A program made the position numbers and the translations under genes. This document shows positions 1 to 5,703 of a DNA stretch of 17,871 bases, one piece after another. Below the pieces are notes generated by a model. It was not told where the DNA came from. It made no database searches and saw only the letters and a list, made by a program, of their open reading frames with translations. Position 1 is the stretch's first letter; every line of letters starts with the position of its first letter. Location: NCBI GenBank assembly GCA_964632545.1, contig CAZWBQ010000018.1, forward strand, positions 1 through 17,871, written 5' to 3'. This DNA comes from UBA7398 sp964632545. GTDB taxonomy: Bacteria; Actinomycetota; Actinomycetes; Nanopelagicales; Nanopelagicaceae.

Positions 1-1
1 A

Positions 2-121
2 TGGCGTTCGACAATTCTTTCCCAAGCAATCCACCATGCCACTGAACACCGTGCGCAGATTGCTAGCGCGTTAGAAGCTAAGGGTTTTAAGCCAGTAGAC
101 CTTGATGAAATAGATCTCTGA
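2..121 (+). CDS. DinB-fold protein, 3' end only (5' end outside window)
   Basis: Reading from base 2, the frame gives 39 residues ending at a TGA (119-121). They align without gaps to the C-terminal helix of the complete DinB-fold protein at 700-1188: 25 of 38 residues match by my count, including the shared RSTIL, EHR and KGFKP motifs. The HxxxEHR segment carries two of the presumed metal-binding histidines of the DinB/YfiT-like fold, a family of metal-dependent thiol-transferase-type enzymes, mostly of unknown substrate. The stop falls exactly where the paralogue has Trp153 (TGG). Beyond it the frame stays open for eight more codons to TAA at 146-148, so this copy probably lost its last nine residues through a TGG-to-TGA change. 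It is likely still folded, because only the tail is missing. The two genes are tandem paralogues separated by a convergent TipAS gene. Confidence 0.7.
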   Translation, partial: WRSTILSQAIHHATEHRAQIASALEAKGFKPVDLDEIDL

Positions 122-171
122 GCATACGAGATTGAAACCGGGAATTAATTAATCCAAAATCGGAAGCGTAA

Positions 172-552
172 TTATTGCGCTTGGATGGCATCGTGAACGT
201 ATTGTGCCAATCCTTTAACGCGACCATCGTAATATTCTTTAAATCGTGGATCTTCAAGATATAAAGTTGCTAGTTTCTTCTGCATTTCAACAGAACAATC
301 GTAAAACCATTTAGAAATAGCTGCACGATGCGCAGTTACGGCAGCGCGCGTTTTCTCTGAATTTACTGGCAAACTATTTCCTAGAGCATAGACGAATAGT
401 TCAGTTGCAGCCTCTTGATCAACTTTGGCCGCTGCAAAGTCAGCTTGTGAATACTTTGTAGATTTGGCTTTAGATTGTCGGAACGCTTCGGTATCTCCCC
501 AACGCTCTTGGACTTCTTTGTCATATTTGCGCACAATAAATTTTAGCGTCAA
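172..552 (-). CDS. Stand-alone TipAS-domain protein
   Basis: A 126-residue protein that matches the TipAS domain, the drug-binding half of the MerR-type regulator TipA, which traps thiopeptide antibiotics such as thiostrepton. Recognisable marks are the RWGDTEAFRQS opening (residues 17-27) and the long block HRAAISKWFYDCS (75-87), continued by an EDPRF element (100-104). It is all-helical, with no signal peptide or membrane segment. The MerR DNA-binding half is absent. In Streptomyces TipA a TipAS-only form is made from an internal start, so a stand-alone version can be functional as a drug sequestrant. The first usable codon is TTG at 552, with GTG at 534 as an alternative; neither has its own Shine-Dalgarno. 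A 12-codon reading frame with a good AGGAG ends 4 nt upstream, which suggests coupling or a frameshifted original start. The domain call is firm; the ligand is unknown. Confidence 0.8.
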   Translation of the reverse strand: MTLKFIVRKYDKEVQERWGDTEAFRQSKAKSTKYSQADFAAAKVDQEAATELFVYALGNSLPVNSEKTRAAVTAHRAAISKWFYDCSVEMQKKLATLYLEDPRFKEYYDGRVKGLAQYVHDAIQAQ

Positions 553-556
553 ATTG

Positions 557-595
557 CTAAAAACGTTGGAAACTAATACTAATGGCTAAATGCAC
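557..595 (-). other. Possible 12-codon leader ORF before the TipAS gene
   Basis: On the minus strand AAAAAGGAG (AGGAG at 602-606) sits 6 nt before GTG at 595-593, the best ribosome binding site in this region. The frame runs 12 codons (MHLAISISFQRF) to TAG at 557-559. The TTG start of the TipAS gene follows only 4 nt later in another frame. It may be a leader peptide coupling translation into the TipAS gene, or the true start of that gene followed by a one-base indel. The sequence alone does not decide between these. Confidence 0.4.
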
Positions 596-658
596 GAAGA
601 GCTCCTTTTTCACATTGCCACGTGAATATCTCTAAATTATGGTGCGAGAATTCTGATT

Positions 659-688
659 TTGAATTTGTTCTTAAAAAATTTATATAAT
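659..688 (+). promoter_or_regulatory. Sigma-70-type promoter for the DinB-fold gene
   Basis: TTGAAT (659-664) and TATAAT (683-688) are separated by 18 nt, a near-consensus housekeeping promoter. Only 11 nt separate the -10 box from the ATG at 700 and no Shine-Dalgarno is present, so the transcript should have a leader of about five bases or none. Identical 8-bp inverted halves, CTGATTTT (653-660) and AAAATCAG (689-696), bracket the promoter and may form an operator. Confidence 0.65.
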
Positions 689-699
689 AAAATCAGCGA

Positions 700-1188
700 A
701 TGTCTGAAATTTCTAAGCGGTTACTTCGCCATATGGCATGGTGTAATCAAAAAATTTATGATTCAGTGCAAAAGCTTCCAGATGATGCATTGAATGCTTT
801 TATAGTAAACCCAGAATGGACTGCTGGTCGAATTCTGCAACATATAGTTGGCGGAGCCGATTGGTATGTGTATTGCCTGACTGAAGCCGATTGGCGCGAT
901 ATTAAATTGCCCAAGTCAATGGGTGATCTAGATTTGTTAAAGATGCAGCTAGCTGAATTTGATGAAAAAATTTCGAAGCAAGCGGATCTTCCTGATGTTT
1001 ACCTGACAATAACCGAAAACGATAATAGTTGGCAAAATCTGCGTTCTACCATTTTGGCTGAAGCTATTTATCATGCTGCTGAACACCGAACGCAATTGAT
1101 TGATGCTCTTGAATCTAAAGGATTTAAACCAATCTCACTTGATGATCTCGATTTATGGAAATTTGAAAAATATGAAAATAACTTATAA
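700..1188 (+). CDS. DinB/YfiT-like putative metal-dependent protein
   Basis: A 162-residue soluble protein of the DinB superfamily four-helix bundle. His48 (LQHIVGGADW) together with His125 and His129 in YHAAEHR occupies the three positions normally used for the divalent metal site. Length is normal for the family. Members include mycothiol- or bacillithiol-dependent transferases and many uncharacterised proteins; nothing here fixes the thiol or substrate. It has its own promoter (659-688) and is probably monocistronic, ending 18 nt from the convergent enolase-like gene. It is a close paralogue of the truncated copy at the window start, so the locus held a tandem duplication. The fold call is firm and the biochemical role open. 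Confidence 0.8.
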   Translation: MSEISKRLLRHMAWCNQKIYDSVQKLPDDALNAFIVNPEWTAGRILQHIVGGADWYVYCLTEADWRDIKLPKSMGDLDLLKMQLAEFDEKISKQADLPDVYLTITENDNSWQNLRSTILAEAIYHAAEHRTQLIDALESKGFKPISLDDLDLWKFEKYENNL

Positions 1189-1196
1189 CAAGTTAT
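1178..1196. terminator. Short AT-rich hairpin between convergent genes
   Basis: ATAACTT (1178-1184) and AAGTTAT (1190-1196) form a 7-bp perfect stem around a 5-nt loop that contains the TAA stop of the DinB-fold gene. It lies in the 18-nt gap between two convergent genes, where a bidirectional terminator would be expected. The stem is weak and no clear U-tract follows, so efficiency is doubtful. Confidence 0.3.
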
Positions 1197-1206
1197 CGGC
1201 TTTAGT

Positions 1207-2481
1207 TCAGGCAAGAAATGGATTTTTGAATTCGCAATCTTCAGTGGCTTCTAGTTCAAGTAAGCGATTCCATTTAGAATTTCTCTCGGCACCGTGAGTT
1301 GAGCCAACTTTTATTTGTCCAGCACGCCATCCAGTTGCTAAATCGGCTAACCATGAATCTTCAGTTTCGCCAGAACGGGCAGATACTACGGTATTAAAAC
1401 CGGCAGATTGTGCTTGTTTAAGTACCGATTGGGTAGAAGTTACAAGCCCATTTTGGTTTGCTTTTATCAAGATGGCATTTGCCGATTTTTCACTAATGGC
1501 TCTATCTAGTCGACCAGAATTAGTAGTTAATAGATCATCTCCCAAAATTTGTAAATTCTTGGGAGCTAACTTGGAAAAATAACTCCAAGCGTTCCAATCA
1601 TCCTCAGCGAAAGGATCTTCAATCGAAATAATTGGAAAATTTCTAACTAAATTCAAGCTGTATTCAACAAATTCAGCGCTTGAAAAATTTTCACCGTTGG
1701 TGGTTAGTTTGTAATTAGAACCATCAAAAAATTGCGTTGCAGCAATATCTAAGGCTAGCGATATATCTCTACCAACTTTTAGCCCTGTTTCAGTAATAGC
1801 ACCCAAAACAAATTCGCAGGCGTGTTCAGTTGATTCAAATGGAATGCCAAGGCCGCCCTCATCGGCAACTAGATGCGTGATTTTTCCGGCTTCGCTGCCA
1901 AGTTTTGCTGCCATTTCGCGTACTGCAACAATCCATGAGATTGCCTCAGTAAAAGAATTTGCCCCATTCGGCACGATTAATATGTCTTGAATGTCTAAAG
2001 CTCGTTTTGCGTGAGCGCCGCCAGAAAGAATATTGACCATCGGCATTGGAATTAATAGTTTGCCAAAGGGTTGAAAGAATCTTGCCAAAGAAACCTTATT
2101 AGTGTGTGCGTTTGCAATTGCTGCAGCGAGTGATATTGCAAGCGTTGCGTTAGCGCCTAAATCTTGATGACTTTCCGTGGGGTCAAGCTCTACTAGTTGC
2201 TGGTCTACCTTTATGAGATCTATGGTTTTGCCGATTAAATTGGGGGCAATCTTAGAATTAATATTATTCACGGCTAGGTGCACTGATTTACCAGAATAAT
2301 ATTTATTAGAAAATGAATTATCACCATCGCGTAATTCAACGGCCTCATGCTTACCGGTTGATGCACCTGATGGGACTCTTGCAGTGTGTGTGCTGCCATC
2401 TTCAAGTGAGATTGCGGCAGCAACAGTAGGTTTTCCCCTCGAATCAAGTACTTGATAACCAATTACTTTAATTATCTTCAT
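1207..2481 (-). CDS. Divergent enolase paralogue (phosphopyruvate hydratase-like)
   Basis: 424 residues, full enolase length, with the family's blocks in order: the mobile GASTG loop (39-43), GGAHA (154-158; His157), VADEGG (205-210; acid Glu208), LDIAA (244-248; metal Asp245), SIEDPFAEDDW (286-296; metal Glu288), GDDLLTTN (314-321; metal Asp315), catalytic Lys340, ARSGETED (368-375; Arg369, Ser370) and Lys391. Two near-invariant positions are changed. The Glu of the usual QEF motif (E. coli Glu168) is Asp166, and the His of SHRSGETED is Ala368. All three metal ligands and the general base Lys remain, so an enolase-type elimination is still plausible, perhaps on an altered substrate. Its ATG overlaps the upstream kinase stop (ATGA), so translation is coupled. 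A standard glycolytic enolase probably lies elsewhere in the genome (inference). I therefore do not assign eno. Confidence 0.8.
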   Translation of the reverse strand: MKIIKVIGYQVLDSRGKPTVAAAISLEDGSTHTARVPSGASTGKHEAVELRDGDNSFSNKYYSGKSVHLAVNNINSKIAPNLIGKTIDLIKVDQQLVELDPTESHQDLGANATLAISLAAAIANAHTNKVSLARFFQPFGKLLIPMPMVNILSGGAHAKRALDIQDILIVPNGANSFTEAISWIVAVREMAAKLGSEAGKITHLVADEGGLGIPFESTEHACEFVLGAITETGLKVGRDISLALDIAATQFFDGSNYKLTTNGENFSSAEFVEYSLNLVRNFPIISIEDPFAEDDWNAWSYFSKLAPKNLQILGDDLLTTNSGRLDRAISEKSANAILIKANQNGLVTSTQSVLKQAQSAGFNTVVSARSGETEDSWLADLATGWRAGQIKVGSTHGAERNSKWNRLLELEATEDCEFKNPFLA

Positions 2482-3527
2482 CTGGCACTCACATCGAATA
2501 GTTCGCGGGCATCTTTAAAGCGAGATTCGGCTAGTACTTTCTTCGTATATTTCTGTAGTTTTTCCTGCTGACCGGGGTTTAAGTAGTTAACCGGTGATTT
2601 ACCTTCAACTCTTGCGAGAGAAATTTGTGCAGTATGCAACGCAAGAGAAGGAGATATTGCGTGCATTTTTTCATAAGCATCTAAGAAAACATTTGCAAGT
2701 TGCGAAAATTTAATAGCAGTTTGCTCATCTGCGGCGCGGAAGAATTTACATAGTAGATGCGCGACTAGAAAAGCGAGATCAAATACGGGGTTTCCGATAT
2801 GCATTACTTCAAAGTCCAAAATATAAACTTGGCCAGTCGGTGAAACCATAATATTCTTAGGTGAAAAATCGCCATGAACAATTGTCGTGTGTTCACTTTC
2901 TAATTCATTTATCAAACTATCAATAACTTTTTGCAAATCTGGATTTCGTTTTGACACGAATCTATAGAAAGGATCCACGCGTAATTGCTCAAAGAGAGTA
3001 TCTTCTTTAAATTGCGAAATGGTTTCGGGATTGGATTCGCCGAATAAGTGCCATGTGGCCAGAGTTTCACCCAACACTTTTGCCACATTTAAATCGAAAA
3101 CACCATCTAAAAGGTCTGATTTCCAAACTGTGCTATTCAACGGTACTCGTTCCATTATTAATACAAACTCAATAGGGTCTATAAAAACTAAGTTTGGTAC
3201 TTGCCTTGGGCTTAATTTATGGAAAAGTTGCAGTGCATCCGCTTCAACAATTGCGCGCCTTTGGTCAGCTTCCCATTTTTCCGCAACTTTTAATTCCGGA
3301 AGTGCTTGTTTTAAAACGAAATTTCGACTCTTGGTAGTAATAGCAAGAACCGTGTTCGAAACTCCACCAGTAAGCGTTTCAATAATTACCTTTTCGCCAG
3401 CGGTTAGCACTCCGTGTTTAATTAAATAAGGTAATACCGACACTTCATTTAGCAGTTCCAAAAGTCGTTGCTCTCCTTTTACAGCATTATCTAGCGTGAG
3501 AAATGATGAATTGCGTCCCAATCCCAT
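2478..3527 (-). CDS. Methylthioribose-kinase/APH-fold small-molecule kinase
   Basis: 349 residues with the protein-kinase-like fold of aminoglycoside/choline/methylthioribose kinases: glycine loop TGGVSN (53-58), ATP lysine Lys73 in VLKQALP, helix-C Glu95, catalytic loop HGDFSPKN (218-225; Asp220, Asn225) and metal motif DFE (238-240) followed by GNPVFDLAF. The KQALP segment and the D-x-E metal motif resemble MtnK more than antibiotic kinases. The RVEGKSPVNYL block (306-316) is one I recall from an uncharacterised bacterial subgroup. The substrate is unknown; a methionine-salvage role is not supported because no other mtn gene is near. The ATG start at 3527 overlaps the upstream gene by 37 bp without a good Shine-Dalgarno. 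TTG at 3461, preceded by AAAAGGAG (3473-3480), is a strong alternative giving 327 residues. It overlaps the enolase-like gene by 4 nt. Confidence 0.8.
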   Translation of the reverse strand: MGLGRNSSFLTLDNAVKGEQRLLELLNEVSVLPYLIKHGVLTAGEKVIIETLTGGVSNTVLAITTKSRNFVLKQALPELKVAEKWEADQRRAIVEADALQLFHKLSPRQVPNLVFIDPIEFVLIMERVPLNSTVWKSDLLDGVFDLNVAKVLGETLATWHLFGESNPETISQFKEDTLFEQLRVDPFYRFVSKRNPDLQKVIDSLINELESEHTTIVHGDFSPKNIMVSPTGQVYILDFEVMHIGNPVFDLAFLVAHLLCKFFRAADEQTAIKFSQLANVFLDAYEKMHAISPSLALHTAQISLARVEGKSPVNYLNPGQQEKLQKYTKKVLAESRFKDARELFDVSAR

Positions 3528-4594
3528 TGGATACCAAACCCTGGTTCTGTGCTCAGTATCGCCTTTCCATTACGAATTTCAATTGGTTTTTGCAGTAAAT
3601 GGTGGAATAAATCTATTTCGTATCGTGGATCTAAGTATTCCAAACCGCCAGGATAGAGATTTGGGGTAGCCGCAGCTAATTGGGAGTGGACTTCGGTATG
3701 AATGTGGGTAGCAAAGGTTTTTCCTTTTTGGTGTGCGTAAGAAGTTGCCTTCAGGAATTCGCCTACGCCGCCTATTACTAAGGCGTCAATTCTTAAAATG
3801 TCAGTTTGGTTGTAATGGAGAACTTGCTCAGCCATTTTTGAAGATGCTAGTGATTCTCCAAAAGAAACTGGCACACCAGTGGCTTCTCGAAGTGCGATTG
3901 CTGTTACCCCTTCTGATTCGAGAAATGGATCTTCAACGAATGCAATGCCAAATTCCTTAATTAGATTTACTCGCTTTATGGCATTTTCCAACGTTTTTAA
4001 GGTTCTAAAGGCATCTAGAGCTACTAATGGTCTGTCACCGACTTTTTTACGAAGTACTCTTAAACGATTAGCATCTCGTTCAGGTGTATCTGCGCCCATT
4101 ACAATTTTGAAGGAATTGATACCTCGGCTTAGCGCAAAATCAATTTCTTCTTCCAATCCTGATTCATCTTTGCCGTAGTGATATCCAATAACTGAATAAA
4201 TTGGTACTTCACTTACTGTGGCTCCCAGCATTGCGGCCACGCTTTTGCCAACGCGTTTTCCGGCAATGTCATGTAGTGCGAGATCTACTGCGCTTGCCGC
4301 AGAAGTTACTGAACCATGTTCTGCAGATTGCCAATTGAATCCTAAAATTAATTTACGAATTTCTTCTGGCGATTCAGCGCTTTGACCGATTGCCACTGGG
4401 GTCATCACATCATCAATAATTTTTGCCATCGGTAGTCCGCGGCTATAGCAATAACCAACACCAACGATTCCCTCAGATGTTGTAATTTTTACAACCGAAT
4501 ACGTCCGATGAGTTATGCGCGCAGACCCAACCGCGAGCGGCGCTGGAAGTGGGACTCTGGCTTCAAAAGTTTCAATTGAATTTATTAGGTCCAC
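3491..4594 (-). CDS. Mandelate-racemase-like enolase superfamily enzyme
   Basis: 367 residues with the capping domain (about 1-125) and a beta-barrel of the mandelate racemase/muconate lactonising group. Against mandelate racemase the metal ligands are Asp194, Glu221 (FVEDPF) and Glu247 (SFGES). The base dyad Asp270/His297 is present (RIDALVIGG; ATHIH), and Glu319 matches the catalytic Glu317. Of the KxK pair, Lys163 is kept but the second, base lysine is Val165, so proton abstraction should come only from the His side. That favours a dehydratase or one-sided reaction over a two-base racemase. The likely substrate is an alpha-hydroxy or sugar acid, not identified. The start is GTG (4594), 10 nt from a good -10 box. 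It is the first gene of the operon with the kinase and the enolase paralogue. Confidence 0.85.
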   Translation of the reverse strand: MDLINSIETFEARVPLPAPLAVGSARITHRTYSVVKITTSEGIVGVGYCYSRGLPMAKIIDDVMTPVAIGQSAESPEEIRKLILGFNWQSAEHGSVTSAASAVDLALHDIAGKRVGKSVAAMLGATVSEVPIYSVIGYHYGKDESGLEEEIDFALSRGINSFKIVMGADTPERDANRLRVLRKKVGDRPLVALDAFRTLKTLENAIKRVNLIKEFGIAFVEDPFLESEGVTAIALREATGVPVSFGESLASSKMAEQVLHYNQTDILRIDALVIGGVGEFLKATSYAHQKGKTFATHIHTEVHSQLAAATPNLYPGGLEYLDPRYEIDLFHHLLQKPIEIRNGKAILSTEPGFGIQWDWDAIHHFSR

Positions 4595-4604
4595 AATCGT
4601 CGAG

Positions 4605-4632
4605 TTTATATAGTTGATTAAGTTACCGTCAA
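4605..4632 (-). promoter_or_regulatory. Promoter of the enolase-family operon
   Basis: On the minus strand TTGACG (4627-4632) and TATAAA (4605-4610) are spaced by 16 nt. The GTG start of the first gene lies 10 nt from the -10 box with no Shine-Dalgarno, so the transcript is nearly leaderless. Confidence 0.6.
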
Positions 4633-4634
4633 CT
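4612..4634. promoter_or_regulatory. Candidate operator palindrome in the divergent promoter region
   Basis: AGTTGA (4612-4617) and TCAACT (4629-4634) form a 6-bp inverted repeat with an 11-bp centre. It covers the -35 boxes of both divergent promoters, a position from which one regulator could control both directions. Seen in sequence; the regulatory role is inferred. Confidence 0.35.
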
Positions 4635-4643
4635 GTTTACAAT
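4614..4643 (+). promoter_or_regulatory. Probable promoter for the epimerase gene
   Basis: TTGATT (4614-4619) and TACAAT (4638-4643) with an 18-nt spacer would start transcription near 4650, leaving a leader of about 34 nt. It physically overlaps the minus-strand promoter of the enolase-family operon, so the two directions should compete for polymerase. Confidence 0.4.
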
Positions 4644-4683
4644 AAAGTAATTAATCCAGACGCACTAATGAAATGAGTTAGCG

Positions 4684-5649
4684 ATGAAAGTACTGCTCTT
4701 TGGTGGCACTCGGTTTATGGGCCGTTATGTTTTGAAAGCTTTATTAGCTCAAGGTGCAGATGTAACAATCGCAAATCGTGGAACCAGAGATGAGAATGCT
4801 GGTGCGACAAATGTAATCTGCGATCGTTCACAACCTGGTTCGTTAGATCAATTCGCCAATTCAAAGTTTGATGTTGTCATTGATTTTTCTGCATATGCCT
4901 CAGCATGGGTAGAAGAGGCAGGTAATTTCTTCGCGAATAGAATTGAAAAATATATATTCATCTCAACCGGTGCGGTTTACTCTTCGAGCAGTATTTTTCC
5001 GATAACTGAAGATTTTCCTAAAGGACCACCACATCCATTCGCTGATTATGCAAGAGAGAAAAATCGTTCAGAAGCTTTACTTTTAGAATTTAGCGAAAAG
5101 GGTTTCTTTAACACTACTTCTTGTCGGTTACCTTTTGTCTTGGGTCCTGATAATTATGAAGATCGTGAGTCTTTTGCATTTAGCCGTCTACTAAAAGGAT
5201 TACCAATTTTGCTTGGCAATGGTGGTAAATCTATTCATTCATTTGTCTACGCCGGTGATGTCGCTGATGCATTAATTGCCATAATAAATGCTGGTAAATC
5301 CGTAGATAAACAAGCCTTTAATATTGCTACTCAGCAAGCGACGACGTCTCGGGGTTTTGTGGAATTAGCCGCAAAAGTTTGTAAAAGAGAAGCGAACATT
5401 TTGTCTTACAACCCAGATGATTTTGCGTTAGATGTCGCAAATTTTGATTTGCGAAATGTGGCGTTTCCATTTCCAGAGAACAATGGTTATCTTAGTTCTG
5501 CGAAAATAAAACAAATAATTGATTTCCAACCTAAGCATGATTTATCGAGCATGTTAGAAATTTATTACAAGTGGTGGCTCGAAAAGGGAGATTTAGAACC
5601 CAAGGCATATCCATTAGAGCAGAGGATTCTAGAAAAGCTCGCTAACTAA
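4684..5649 (+). CDS. NAD-dependent epimerase/dehydratase (SDR family)
   Basis: 321 residues of the extended/atypical short-chain dehydrogenase group. The N-terminal Rossmann motif is GGTRFMG (7-13). The serine/threonine of the active site lies in STGAVY (94-99) and the YxxxK pair is Tyr122/Lys126 (YAREK). A conserved RLPFVLGP segment and a GDVADA segment near the C-terminal half fit substrate-binding loops of nucleotide-sugar epimerases. No signal peptide. The likely reaction is epimerisation, reduction or dehydration of a sugar or nucleotide-sugar in the cytosol; the exact substrate is not readable. It is divergent from the enolase-family operon and sits 54 nt upstream of the GH13 enzyme. 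The Shine-Dalgarno before ATG 4684 is weak. Confidence 0.8.
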   Translation: MKVLLFGGTRFMGRYVLKALLAQGADVTIANRGTRDENAGATNVICDRSQPGSLDQFANSKFDVVIDFSAYASAWVEEAGNFFANRIEKYIFISTGAVYSSSSIFPITEDFPKGPPHPFADYAREKNRSEALLLEFSEKGFFNTTSCRLPFVLGPDNYEDRESFAFSRLLKGLPILLGNGGKSIHSFVYAGDVADALIAIINAGKSVDKQAFNIATQQATTSRGFVELAAKVCKREANILSYNPDDFALDVANFDLRNVAFPFPENNGYLSSAKIKQIIDFQPKHDLSSMLEIYYKWWLEKGDLEPKAYPLEQRILEKLAN

Positions 5650-5669
5650 CTCTGGTCAAAACTACAAAC

Positions 5670-5697
5670 TTGTGGCTTTGAATTTTATTAATACTAT
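5670..5697 (+). promoter_or_regulatory. Probable leaderless promoter for the GH13 gene
   Basis: TTGTGG (5670-5675) and TACTAT (5692-5697), spacer 16 nt. The A of ATG 5704 is 7 nt past the -10 box, the normal distance for a transcription start, and there is no Shine-Dalgarno, so a leaderless mRNA is expected. Confidence 0.45.
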
Positions 5698-5703
5698 TCA
5701 CCA

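Noticed and set aside
2478..3527. Calling the kinase an aminoglycoside resistance gene or MtnK
   Set aside because: The fold is shared, but no resistance-specific motif is evident and no methionine-salvage partners are present; the operon context points to an acid or sugar substrate.
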